Source: Martinezella calliandrae
Lineage (GTDB): Bacteria; Pseudomonadota; Alphaproteobacteria; Rhizobiales; Rhizobiaceae
DNA: 64,000 nucleotides
Direction of reading: 5' to 3'
NCBI RefSeq assembly: GCF_030272695.1
Contig: NZ_JARFYN010000030.1
Span: 18,650-82,649 of the forward strand
In this document: positions 8,666-17,363 of the stretch, piece by piece
Layout: each line of letters starts with the position of its first letter
Numbering within the stretch: the stretch's first letter is position 1
Made by a program: the position numbers and the translations under genes
The notes under the pieces: model-generated
Databases searched by the model: none
Seen by the model: only the letters and a program-made list of their open reading frames with translations
What the model was told of the DNA's origin: nothing

Positions 8666-10174
8666 ATGAAGATCGCCAAATTCTTGACAGCGCTGGCCGC
8701 CGGCGCGTTGATCGCGCTGCCGGCCTGCGCTGTTGAATTGAAGATCGGCCTGCAGGACGATGCCGACGTGCTGGATCCGGCACAATCACGCACGTTTGTT
8801 GGCCGCATCGTCTACACGGCGCTCTGCGACAAGCTTGTGGACGTGACGCCTGACCTCAAATTCGTACCGCAGCTCGCTACCTCGTGGAAATGGTCCGCGG
8901 ATGGCAAGCAGCTGACGATGGAACTGCGCCAGGGCGTAAAATTCCAGGACGAAACGCCATTTAATGCGCAGGCCGTGGTGGACACCATCCAGCGCAACCA
9001 GACGATGCCGGAATCGCGCCGCAAAAGCGAGCTTTCCTCCGTCGCAAAGGTCGAGGCAACGGGCGAATACGAAGTGACCTTCACGCTGAAGGCGCCTGAC
9101 GTCACGCTGCTCGCCCAACTTTCCGACCGCGCCGGCATGATCGTGTCGCCGACGGCTGCCAAGGCATTGGGCGCGAAGTTCGGCGATCATCCGGTCTGCG
9201 CCGGTCCGTTCAAGTTCGTCGAGCGCGTGCAGCAGGACCGCATCGTGCTGGAGAAGTTCCAGGATTATTGGAACAAGGACAATATCTTCATCGACAAGGT
9301 GACCTACCTGCCGATCCCGGATACGACGGTTCGCCTCGCCAACCTGCGCTCGGGCGATCTCGACATGATCGAACGCCTTGCCGCGTCCGACATTGGCACA
9401 GTCAAGGGCGATTCCAATCTCTCCTATTCCGATGCCGTCGGGACGGGCTGGCTCGCGATCTACGCCAATGTCGGCAACGGCCCGCGCGCGGACAATCCGC
9501 TCGGCAAAGACAAGCGCCTACGCCAGGCCTTCTCGCTGGCAATCGATCGTGACGCTGCCATGCAGGTGGTCTTCGATGGTACCGCGCTTGCCGGCAATCA
9601 GCCCTTTTCGCCGAACAGCCCGTGGTACGATAAGGATATTCCCGTTCCGGCCCGCGATGTCGACAAGGCAAAGGCGCTGATCAAGGCTGCCGGTTTCGAT
9701 CGCCTGCCGGTCGAAATTGCCGTCACCAACGATCCGGTTACTCTGCAGACCATGCAGATCATCCAGTCCATGGTCGCCGAAGCGGGTTTCGACGTCACTC
9801 TGCGACCGACCGAATTCGCCACGCTGCTCGATGCCCAGACTGGCGGCAACTACCAGCTCAGTCGTTCCGATTGGTCCGGCCGCGCGGATCCTGACGGCAA
9901 CATCCAGCAGTTCGTGACGACCGGTGCTGGCCTCAACGACTCCAAGTACAGCAATCCGGAAGTCGACAAGCTGCTGCTCGAAGCGCGCCAGTCTCAGGAC
10001 AATGCTGTACGCAAGCAGAAATATGATGCCGCCCAGGCGATCCTGAACGACGATCTGCCGATGATCTATATCGGCCACCAGGCATGGATCTGGGCCTATA
10101 ACAAGAAGGTCACCGGCTTCGTGCCCTCGCCGGACGGCATGATCCGCCTCGTGGGCGTGAAGAAGAACAGCTAA
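8666..10174 (+). CDS. ABC transporter substrate-binding protein, family 5 (peptide type)
   Basis: A 502-residue periplasmic protein with a signal peptide (MKIAKFLTALAAGALIALPACA, cleavage around residue 22) and the family 5 fold of DppA/OppA. Typical markers are ADVLDPAQSRTF near the mature N-terminus, FVPQLATSWKWSADG, LRQGVKFQDETPFNA, and the C-terminal NDDLPMIYIGHQAWIWAYNKKVTGF. The Cys before the cleavage site is not followed by a clear lipobox, so it is probably soluble. An AGGAG ribosome-binding site sits 6 bases before the ATG. It captures the cassette's substrate, presumably an oligopeptide or peptide-like compound, and delivers it to the two permeases encoded next. Confidence 0.93.
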   Translation: MKIAKFLTALAAGALIALPACAVELKIGLQDDADVLDPAQSRTFVGRIVYTALCDKLVDVTPDLKFVPQLATSWKWSADGKQLTMELRQGVKFQDETPFNAQAVVDTIQRNQTMPESRRKSELSSVAKVEATGEYEVTFTLKAPDVTLLAQLSDRAGMIVSPTAAKALGAKFGDHPVCAGPFKFVERVQQDRIVLEKFQDYWNKDNIFIDKVTYLPIPDTTVRLANLRSGDLDMIERLAASDIGTVKGDSNLSYSDAVGTGWLAIYANVGNGPRADNPLGKDKRLRQAFSLAIDRDAAMQVVFDGTALAGNQPFSPNSPWYDKDIPVPARDVDKAKALIKAAGFDRLPVEIAVTNDPVTLQTMQIIQSMVAEAGFDVTLRPTEFATLLDAQTGGNYQLSRSDWSGRADPDGNIQQFVTTGAGLNDSKYSNPEVDKLLLEARQSQDNAVRKQKYDAAQAILNDDLPMIYIGHQAWIWAYNKKVTGFVPSPDGMIRLVGVKKNS

Positions 10175-10254
10175 CGCAAAAGTGCCATGCAGAGTTCTGG
10201 GTTATCCTCCGCATGGCCCTCTCCCGCGATCGACGACGAAGTCAGGATCTGGTC

Positions 10255-11202
10255 ATGTATACCTTCATCGGAAAACGGCTGCTGGTCGCCATACCGACGC
10301 TGCTGATCATTTCCATCTTCGTTTTCTCCCTGCAGAAGCTTCTGCCGGGCGATCCGGTCCTTTCGATGGCCGGCGAAGAGCGTGACCCGAAGATCATCGA
10401 GTTCCTCCGCGAGAAATACCGGCTGAACGATCCGGTGGTCTACCAGTACGGTTATTGGCTGAAGGGTGCTGTCAGCGGCGACCTCGGCATTTCGCTGCGC
10501 ACCAACCAACCAGTGTTGACGCTGGTTGCCGAAAAGCTGCCGGTAACGATCCAACTCGCCGTCATGTCGATGATATTCGCCTTCGTCATCGGCATCCCCA
10601 TGGGCATATTGGCGGCGGTCAAAAAGAATACCGTCATCGACTTTCTTGCCAATATCGTCGCCCTGTGCGGATTGTCCGTGCCGAATTTCTGGCTCGGGAT
10701 CATGTTGATCCTGCTGATATCGGTGAAACTTCACTGGCTTCCGGCTTCCGGCTATCAACCGTTCTTCGATGATCCTCTGCGATCGATCCAGACCATGCTG
10801 ATGCCGTCCTTCGTGCTCGGCAATGCGCTCGCCGCGACGCTGATGCGCCACACGCGCTCGTCGATGCTGAGCGTGCTCAGCACAGATTACATCCGCACGG
10901 CTCGCGCCAAGGGCCTTCCAGAAGCTGCCGTCGTTCTCAGCCACTCTTTTCGCAACGCCATACTGCCGGTTGTCACCGTCAGCACGCTGCTCTTCGGCGA
11001 ACTGCTGGCGGGTGCCGTTCTGACCGAGCAGATCTTTACCATTCCCGGTTTCGGCAAGCTCATCGTCGATGCCGTCTTCAACCGCGACTATGCCGTCGTC
11101 CAGGGTGTCGTGCTCTGCACCGCCGTCGGCTTTATTGGGATGAATCTGATCGCCGATGTCCTTTATGTTCTCCTCAACCCACGCCTGAGGGCCGCCCTAT
11201 GA
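10255..11202 (+). CDS. ABC transporter permease, DppB type
   Basis: A 315-residue inner-membrane protein with about six helices. The ATG at 10255 is preferred to an upstream ATG at 10213, because MYTFIGKRLLVAIPTLLIIS is the classic DppB opening and an AGGA precedes it. The coupling loop that meets the ATPase is EAAVVLSHSFRNAILP near residue 225. The usual DppB features GDPV near residue 38 and PNFWLGIMLILLISV are present. It forms the translocation pore with the next gene product. The two reading frames overlap by four bases (ATGA), which implies translational coupling. Confidence 0.93.
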   Translation: MYTFIGKRLLVAIPTLLIISIFVFSLQKLLPGDPVLSMAGEERDPKIIEFLREKYRLNDPVVYQYGYWLKGAVSGDLGISLRTNQPVLTLVAEKLPVTIQLAVMSMIFAFVIGIPMGILAAVKKNTVIDFLANIVALCGLSVPNFWLGIMLILLISVKLHWLPASGYQPFFDDPLRSIQTMLMPSFVLGNALAATLMRHTRSSMLSVLSTDYIRTARAKGLPEAAVVLSHSFRNAILPVVTVSTLLFGELLAGAVLTEQIFTIPGFGKLIVDAVFNRDYAVVQGVVLCTAVGFIGMNLIADVLYVLLNPRLRAAL

Positions 11203-12074
11203 CCGCGATCCCGCAGACGTCAATTGCAGCCCCGGTTAAACGCGCGCCGAACCGCGCCTGGCGCAAATTGAAGGCCAACAAAGGGGCGCTGCTCGGCCTC
11301 GCCATCATCCTCTTCTTTGCCGCGCTCGCCATTCTGGCGCCGGTGTTGCCGCTGGCCGATCCGGTCGCGACGAGTTGGTCGACCATCCGCAAGGCGCCGT
11401 CGGCCGCCCATTGGCTCGGCACCGACGATATCGGCCGCGACATTCTCTCGCGCATGATCTGGGGGGCGCGCGCCTCTCTGATGGCCGGCATCTTTTCTGT
11501 CGCCATTGCGGTCGCCATCGGCGTACCCTTCGGCCTTATCTCCGGCTATTACGGCGGCTGGATCGACCAGATCGTCTCGCGCATCACCGAAGCTTTCCTG
11601 GCAATGCCCTTTCTCATCACCGCGATCGCGCTCGCCGCCTTTCTTGGGCCGAGCCTGACCAATGCGATGATTGCCATCGGACTTTCGGCGACGCCTGTCT
11701 TCGTGCGCCTGACGCGCGGCCAGGTGCTTGCGGTGAAAACGGAAGAATATGTCGAAGGCGCACGCTCGATAGGCCTGCGCCATTTCAGCATCATCATCCG
11801 CTACATCCTGCCGAACGTTTTTGCGCCTATCCTGGTGCAGGCAACGCTCACCATTGCAACGGCGATCATCGCCGAGGCCAGTCTCTCCTTCTTGGGCCTC
11901 GGCCAGCAACCGCCGGCGCCTAGCTGGGGATCGATGCTCAATGTCGCCAAGAACTACCTAGAGCAGGCGCCCTGGATGGCCATGTGGCCAGGCGCGGCCA
12001 TTTTCCTCGTCGTCATCGGTTTCAATCTGCTCGGCGACGGCCTGCGCGACGCGCTCGACCCGCGCGAAGTATGA
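11199..12074 (+). CDS. ABC transporter permease, DppC type
   Basis: A 291-residue inner-membrane permease. It has the DppC N-terminal segment with one early helix (GALLGLAIILFFAALAILAP), the family motif HWLGTDDIGRDILSRMIWGA at about 70-89, the coupling loop EGARSIGLRHFSIIIRYILP near 185, and the C-terminal LLGDGLRDALDPREV. It overlaps the preceding permease by four bases and pairs with it in the membrane. The ATP-binding subunits come from the fused ATPase gene three genes downstream. Confidence 0.93.
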   Translation: MTAIPQTSIAAPVKRAPNRAWRKLKANKGALLGLAIILFFAALAILAPVLPLADPVATSWSTIRKAPSAAHWLGTDDIGRDILSRMIWGARASLMAGIFSVAIAVAIGVPFGLISGYYGGWIDQIVSRITEAFLAMPFLITAIALAAFLGPSLTNAMIAIGLSATPVFVRLTRGQVLAVKTEEYVEGARSIGLRHFSIIIRYILPNVFAPILVQATLTIATAIIAEASLSFLGLGQQPPAPSWGSMLNVAKNYLEQAPWMAMWPGAAIFLVVIGFNLLGDGLRDALDPREV

Positions 12075-12095
12075 ATTTTCGAAAGGACTTCTGCC

Positions 12096-13883
12096 ATGAC
12101 CGCATTTACAACTCGTCCTGAAATCCTAGGCACGTTTGGTGTCGTCACCTCCACCCACTGGATCGCCTCAGCGGTCGGGATGAGCATTCTCGAAAAGGGC
12201 GGCAACGCGTTCGATGCGGCGGTGGCGACAGGCTTCGTTCTGCAGATCGTCGAGCCGCATCTATGTGGGCCGGGCGGCGACATGCCTGCGGTCATCTATT
12301 CGAAGAAGAAGGACAAGGTTGAAGTCGTCTGTGCCCAGGGGACCGCTCCCGCCGGTGCCACCCTCGAGCATTATAAAGGCGAAGGCCTGTCGCTGATCCC
12401 CGGCGACGGCCTGCTCGCAACCGTTGTCCCCGGCGCCTTCGACGGCTGGATGCTGATGCTGCGCGACTACGGCAAGCTCACCGTCCGCGATGTCTTGGAA
12501 CCGGCAATCCACTATGCCGAGCACGGTCATCCAGTGTTGCCACGTGTCTCTGCTACCATTGCCGGCCTCGCCGAATTCTATCGCAAAGAGTGGCCAAGCT
12601 CCTACGAAACCTGGCTGCCGGGCGGCTCGGCTCCCGAGCCTTGGTCAAACTTCAAGAACCCCATCCTTGCCGAAACCTGGAAGCGCATTGTCTCGGAAGC
12701 GGAAAGCAAGAGTGGCCGCGAGACGCAGATCGATGCTGCCCGCGACGCCTATTATCGCGGCTTCGTCGCAGAGGCGATCGACAGCTACGTGCGCGAGGCC
12801 GAAGTCATGGATGCGAGCGGCCAACGCCACAGGGGCGTACTGACCGCCGCCGACATGGCCAATTGGTCGGCAACGATCGAGGAGCCGCTGACCTATGACT
12901 ATCATGGCTGGACGATCGCCAAGATCGGCCCCTGGGGTCAAGGCCCGGCCTTCCTGCAGACACTGTCGCTGCTGAAAGGCTTCAATCTCTCGGCCATGGA
13001 TCCTGCCGGGGCGGATTTCGTGCACATCATCACGGAAGCCATGAAACTCGCTTTCGCCGATCGCGAGGTCTATTACGGCGATCCGAACTTCACCAAGGTG
13101 CCGCTCGATATCCTGTTGTCAAACGCCTATGCCGCGGAACGCAGCAAGTTGATCACCTCGGAGGCTTCCCATTCCCTGCGTCCCGGCAGGCTATCCGGCT
13201 TCGAAAACCAGTATGACCTCACTATGGATATGCTGGAAACGCCGGAGGCCAAGGGTGGCGCAGTCTACGAGCCGACGATGTCGCACCTGACGGAAAAGCG
13301 CGGCGACACCGTTCATATCGACGTCATCGACCGCGAAGGCAACATGGTCTCGGTAACGCCATCGGGCGGATGGCTGCAATCCTCGCCAGTCGTTCCCGGC
13401 CTCGGCTTCTGCCTCAATTCGCGTGCGCAGATGTTCTGGTTGAAACCCGGCCTGCCTTCGTCGCTCGCGCCCGGCAAGCGGCCACGCACCACGCTGACGC
13501 CATCGCTTGGCCTTTACGAGGGCCGCCCGACGCTCGCCTTTGGCACACCTGGCGGCGATCAGCAGGAGCAATGGCAGCTCGCCTTCTTCCTGCGCTATGC
13601 TCATCACCACATGAACCTGCAGGAGGCGATCGATCAGCCGCTGTTCCACACCTCGCATTTCCCGAGCTCCTTCTACCCCCGCACCCGCGACCCCGGCAGC
13701 ATCACGGCGGAGGAAAATTTCGGCGCCGAGGTGCTCGACGCACTGCGCAAGAAAGGCCACAAGTTGACAGTTGCACCGGAATGGACGGTCGGCCGGCTGA
13801 CCGCAGCGCGACGCGACGTAAGCGGCCTGCTGCGCGCGGCCGCCACGCCGCGTCTAATGCAGGCCTATGCGGTCGGGAGGTAA
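12096..13883 (+). CDS. Gamma-glutamyltransferase-family Ntn hydrolase
   Basis: A 595-residue member of the gamma-glutamyltranspeptidase family. The N-terminal part has GMSILEKGGNAFDAAVATGF at about 28-47 and GPGGDMPAVIY at 58-68, the substrate-binding region. The autoprocessing nucleophile is predicted to be Thr405 in RGDTVHIDVIDREGNMVSV. The downstream PSGGWLQSS and LNSRAQMFW segments line the active site in relatives. Unlike periplasmic Ggt it lacks a signal peptide, so it should act in the cytoplasm after import. It probably cleaves gamma-glutamyl or related amide bonds, or acts as an acylase; which one cannot be told from sequence. It starts 21 bases after the permease gene and is followed by another Ntn-type protein. 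Confidence 0.9.
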   Translation: MTAFTTRPEILGTFGVVTSTHWIASAVGMSILEKGGNAFDAAVATGFVLQIVEPHLCGPGGDMPAVIYSKKKDKVEVVCAQGTAPAGATLEHYKGEGLSLIPGDGLLATVVPGAFDGWMLMLRDYGKLTVRDVLEPAIHYAEHGHPVLPRVSATIAGLAEFYRKEWPSSYETWLPGGSAPEPWSNFKNPILAETWKRIVSEAESKSGRETQIDAARDAYYRGFVAEAIDSYVREAEVMDASGQRHRGVLTAADMANWSATIEEPLTYDYHGWTIAKIGPWGQGPAFLQTLSLLKGFNLSAMDPAGADFVHIITEAMKLAFADREVYYGDPNFTKVPLDILLSNAYAAERSKLITSEASHSLRPGRLSGFENQYDLTMDMLETPEAKGGAVYEPTMSHLTEKRGDTVHIDVIDREGNMVSVTPSGGWLQSSPVVPGLGFCLNSRAQMFWLKPGLPSSLAPGKRPRTTLTPSLGLYEGRPTLAFGTPGGDQQEQWQLAFFLRYAHHHMNLQEAIDQPLFHTSHFPSSFYPRTRDPGSITAEENFGAEVLDALRKKGHKLTVAPEWTVGRLTAARRDVSGLLRAAATPRLMQAYAVGR

Positions 13884-13889
13884 GCGCTT

Positions 13890-14648
13890 ATGACCTGGTC
13901 GATCGTTACGCGCGAGCCGGAAACTGGCCACCTCGCCATCGCGGTTGCCACCCGCTTCTTCGCGGTCGGCAGCATCGTACCAAATATTCGCGGCGGCATT
14001 GGCGCCGTCGCGACGCAGGCGTTCAGCAGCCCGCTTTACGGCATCGATGGTCTGGCCATGCTTGCCACCGGCCATGCGCCGGAGGAAATCATCAAGACAT
14101 TGACCGCCCGCGACGAAGGCCGCGAACAGCGTCAGTTCCACCTGATCGACAGCAAGGGCAAAAATGCCGCTTTCACTGGCGCCAAATGCATCGACTGGGC
14201 CGGGCATCTAATCGACCAAAATGTCTCGGTTGCCGGCAATATGCTGGCCGGTCCGCAGGTGATCGCAGAGACTTTGTCGACCTTCAAGAGAACAAAGGGC
14301 AAGCCGCTCGCCGAGCGGCTGCTCGAAGCCATGCGTGCCGGCGAGCACGCTGGAGGCGACAAGCGCGGCAAGCAATCGGCTGCTTTGGTGATCTATCGCG
14401 ACCAGGACTATGCCTGGCTGAACATCCGCGTCGATGACAGTGCCGATCCGCTGACCGAGCTCGAGCGGCTCTATGCCGTCGCACAGGAACGCTACCTGCA
14501 TGTTGCCGAGACCACGCCCACCCGGCAGAACCCGAGCGGCATGATCGACCGCCGCGAGATCGACGAAAAGATCGCGGCGCTCGAGGCCGCAAGGATTGCC
14601 GAAGGCCGCGCGTCAGCCTCCTTCGCCACGTCGCCAAAGCCGTCATGA
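13890..14648 (+). CDS. DUF1028 family protein (putative Ntn hydrolase)
   Basis: A 252-residue cytoplasmic protein of the DUF1028 family. The diagnostic N-terminus TWSIVTREPETGHLAIAVA and the glycine-rich NIRGGIGAVATQAFSSPLYG are at about 2-54, followed by GNMLAGPQVIAETLSTF near 115-131 and KRGKQSAALVIYRDQDYAW near 150-168. Families of this kind have an Ntn-hydrolase fold, but no reaction has been established to my knowledge. Six bases separate it from the gamma-glutamyltransferase gene. Its constant company with peptide importers and amidases suggests an amide or peptide hydrolase. The C-terminal 60 residues (from about 190) are extra, charged sequence. Confidence 0.85.
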   Translation: MTWSIVTREPETGHLAIAVATRFFAVGSIVPNIRGGIGAVATQAFSSPLYGIDGLAMLATGHAPEEIIKTLTARDEGREQRQFHLIDSKGKNAAFTGAKCIDWAGHLIDQNVSVAGNMLAGPQVIAETLSTFKRTKGKPLAERLLEAMRAGEHAGGDKRGKQSAALVIYRDQDYAWLNIRVDDSADPLTELERLYAVAQERYLHVAETTPTRQNPSGMIDRREIDEKIAALEAARIAEGRASASFATSPKPS

Positions 14649-14699
14649 GCGGCGCCGCATAATGCCTGATACGATACGCTAGATCATAAAGGTGAGCCC

Positions 14700-16550
14700 A
14701 TGACAGACGTAGCCGCTCAGCAGACGAACATAGACGCAAACCCCGTCCTCTCCGTCTCGAACCTGACGACATCGTTCCTTGCCGACGGCGAATGGCGCAC
14801 GGTCGTGAAGAACATCTCCTTCGATGTCATGCCGGGCGAAACGGTGGCGATTGTCGGAGAATCCGGCTCCGGCAAGAGTGTCACGTCGCTTTCGATCATG
14901 CGGCTGCTCGCCAGGGACGGCAGCCGCATCGAAGGCTCGATCAAGATCAACGGTCGCGACATACTTTCGCTCTCGGACAATGAAATGCGCAAGGTGCGGG
15001 GCAAGGATGTCGCCATGATCTTCCAAGAGCCCATGACTAGCCTCAATCCGATCTTCACCATCGGAAGGCAGATTTCCGAGGCGCTTACGTGCCATGGCGA
15101 TATCTCCAAGGCCGAAGCCAAGGCCCAGACCATCCGCCTGCTCGAAAAAGTGCGCATTCCGAACGCATCCTCCCGCTTTGACGAATATCCGCATCAGTTT
15201 TCCGGCGGCATGCGCCAGCGCGTCATGATCGCGATGGCGCTGGCCTCCCGCCCGAAACTTCTGATTGCCGACGAACCGACGACGGCGCTCGACGTCACCA
15301 TTCAGGGGCAAATCCTCGATCTCATCAAGGTTCTGCAGGAAGAGGAAGGCATGTCCGTCCTTTTCATCACGCACGACATGGGCGTCGTTGCCGAAATTTC
15401 CGACCGAACCATCGTCATGTATCGCGGCGAAGCGGTCGAGACCGGCAACACCGACGCTATCTTCCATCGCGGCCAGCACCCCTATACCCGCGCCCTCCTC
15501 TCTGCCGTGCCGCGGCTTGGCTCGATGAAAGAGCAGCCGCAGCCGCTGCGCTTCCCAATCGTCGACGCAAGCACCGGTGAGCGGACGGAGCCGACCGCGC
15601 TCGCCGGTACGGTTGATCGCGGCAAGACGCCGATTCTCGAGGTGAAGAATCTCGTGACCCGTTTCAATATTCATGGCGGGCTGCTCGGACGCACCACTGG
15701 CGCTATCCACGCCGTCGAGAACGTTTCCTTCGATCTTGCCCAGGGCGAGACGCTGTCGCTCGTCGGCGAATCCGGCTGTGGCAAATCGACGACCGGACGC
15801 TCGATCATGCGCCTGATCGATCCCAATGCCGGGGAAGTCCGTCTCGACGGCTACGACGTGATGAAGCTCGATGCGCACAATCTGCGCCGCATGCGCCGCA
15901 GCATCCAGATGATCTTCCAGGATCCGTTCGCCAGCCTCAACCCACGCATGACCATCGGCGCCGCTGTCGCCGAGCCATTCATCGAACACGGGCTCGGCAC
16001 CCGAGCCCAGGCGCGCGAGAAAGCCGCCGACCTCTTGGAGCGTGTCGGGCTGACGGCCGATATGATGTCGCGCTACCCGCATGAATTTTCCGGCGGCCAG
16101 CGTCAGCGCATCTGCATTGCCCGTGCGCTCGCTCTCGACCCGAAGGTCATTGTGGCCGACGAAAGCGTCTCGGCTCTCGATGTCTCGATCAAGGCACAGG
16201 TCTGCAACCTCTTGATGGACCTGCAGCAGAGCCTCAATCTCGCTTACCTCTTCATCTCACACGACATGGCGGTCGTCGAACGAGTGAGCCATCGCGTCGC
16301 GGTGATGTATCTCGGCGAGATCGTCGAGATCGGCCCGCGTGCCTCGGTATTCGAAAACCCGCAGCATCCCTACACGAAGAAACTGATGGCGGCCGTCCCG
16401 GTGCCGGATCCCTCACGACGCGGCATCAAGCGCAATCTCGCCGTCGACGAGCTGAAGAGCCCGGTGCGGCCAGTCGGCTATAGTGCGCCGGCGCGCCAAT
16501 ATCGGGAGGTTGCGAATGGCCACCTGGTGCGGCTGGACGAGGCAGCGTAA
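14700..16550 (+). CDS. Fused double ATP-binding protein of a peptide ABC importer (DppD-DppF type)
   Basis: A 616-residue protein with two complete nucleotide-binding domains in tandem. Domain 1 (about 15-270) has Walker A GESGSGKS at 53-60, the signature FSGGMRQRV, and Walker B LLIADEPTTALD. Domain 2 (about 315-575) has Walker A GESGCGKST, signature FSGGQRQRI, and Walker B VIVADESVSALD. Each is followed by the oligopeptide-transporter C-terminal region (HPYTRALL, HPYTKKLM). The fusion replaces the separate DppD and DppF subunits and should energise the two permeases encoded upstream. It lies 51 bases after the DUF1028 gene, the last gene of the cassette. Confidence 0.94.
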   Translation: MTDVAAQQTNIDANPVLSVSNLTTSFLADGEWRTVVKNISFDVMPGETVAIVGESGSGKSVTSLSIMRLLARDGSRIEGSIKINGRDILSLSDNEMRKVRGKDVAMIFQEPMTSLNPIFTIGRQISEALTCHGDISKAEAKAQTIRLLEKVRIPNASSRFDEYPHQFSGGMRQRVMIAMALASRPKLLIADEPTTALDVTIQGQILDLIKVLQEEEGMSVLFITHDMGVVAEISDRTIVMYRGEAVETGNTDAIFHRGQHPYTRALLSAVPRLGSMKEQPQPLRFPIVDASTGERTEPTALAGTVDRGKTPILEVKNLVTRFNIHGGLLGRTTGAIHAVENVSFDLAQGETLSLVGESGCGKSTTGRSIMRLIDPNAGEVRLDGYDVMKLDAHNLRRMRRSIQMIFQDPFASLNPRMTIGAAVAEPFIEHGLGTRAQAREKAADLLERVGLTADMMSRYPHEFSGGQRQRICIARALALDPKVIVADESVSALDVSIKAQVCNLLMDLQQSLNLAYLFISHDMAVVERVSHRVAVMYLGEIVEIGPRASVFENPQHPYTKKLMAAVPVPDPSRRGIKRNLAVDELKSPVRPVGYSAPARQYREVANGHLVRLDEAA

Positions 16551-16629
16551 CGCAATCGTGCGGTTGACTTCTGCGGGCTCCAGCGTTGATATCGGCGGCC
16601 CGTTTTCAAAATGATTTGGAGTGATTGTG

Positions 16630-17181
16630 ATGACTGATACCGTGCTCGATATTCCGGTGAAGAGGATTGACGGCAGCGAGACCACGCTTGCCGACTATCG
16701 CGGCAAGGTCATCATGGTCGTCAATGTCGCCTCCAAATGCGGACTGACGGTGCAATATGAAGGGCTGGAAAAGCTCTATGAGGACAAGCGCAACGACGGT
16801 CTCGTCATCGCTGGCTTTCCTGCCAATGATTTCAAAGGCCAGGAGCCCGGCACGAATGACGAGATCCTGAGCTTCTGCACCCTGACTTATGACGTTCAGT
16901 TTCCGATGTTTTCCAAGATCGCGGTGACAGGCGAGGATCGGCATCCGCTCTACGACAGCCTGATCGCTTCCGGCATCGAAACGACGGGTGACGGGCCGAT
17001 GCGGGAACGCCTTGCCGAACACGGTCTGCATACCGGACAGGACGGCGGCATCGTCTGGAATTTCGAAAAATTCCTGATCAGCCGCGACGGCAAGGTTGCT
17101 GCGCGCTTTGCACCTGACGTTACGGCAGACGATCCGCGATTGCTCGCCGTTCTGGAAAAAGAGCTGGCCCGCGCCGGCTGA
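16630..17181 (+). CDS. Glutathione peroxidase family protein
   Basis: A 183-residue thiol peroxidase. Counting from the ATG at 16630, which has GGAG 9 bases upstream and is preferred over GTG 16621, the peroxidatic cysteine is Cys37 in NVASKCGLT. GFPANDFKGQEPG at 62-74 contains the catalytic Gln71, Cys83 in SFCTLTYDVQFPMF is a likely resolving cysteine, and the catalytic Trp and Asn lie in IVWNFEKFLI. Cysteine instead of selenocysteine and the second cysteine suggest thioredoxin-dependent reduction of hydroperoxides. An insertion of about 10 residues before the Trp motif is unusual but present in other proteobacterial members. It is monocistronic and separate from the peptide operon. Confidence 0.9.
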   Translation: MTDTVLDIPVKRIDGSETTLADYRGKVIMVVNVASKCGLTVQYEGLEKLYEDKRNDGLVIAGFPANDFKGQEPGTNDEILSFCTLTYDVQFPMFSKIAVTGEDRHPLYDSLIASGIETTGDGPMRERLAEHGLHTGQDGGIVWNFEKFLISRDGKVAARFAPDVTADDPRLLAVLEKELARAG

Positions 17182-17363
17182 GGCAGTCCGCGCAGCTCCA
17201 AAAATACAGCGTGATCTCAATAGGTTACGCCTTTCCAGAAGGGCCAGCCGAGGGTGCTTAGCCCGGTCGTATCATTGCCACCCCTCCCACCCCGGAGTAC
17301 ATTCCGACTTCCGAATATATCCGGACGGAACGACTGCATCAGTTCTGATGGGAGGAGGATGTC

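Noticed and set aside
14679..16082. 467-codon open frame on the minus strand
   Set aside because: It lies opposite the fused ABC ATPase, whose two Walker A and signature motifs are unmistakable; the antisense frame has no recognisable domain.
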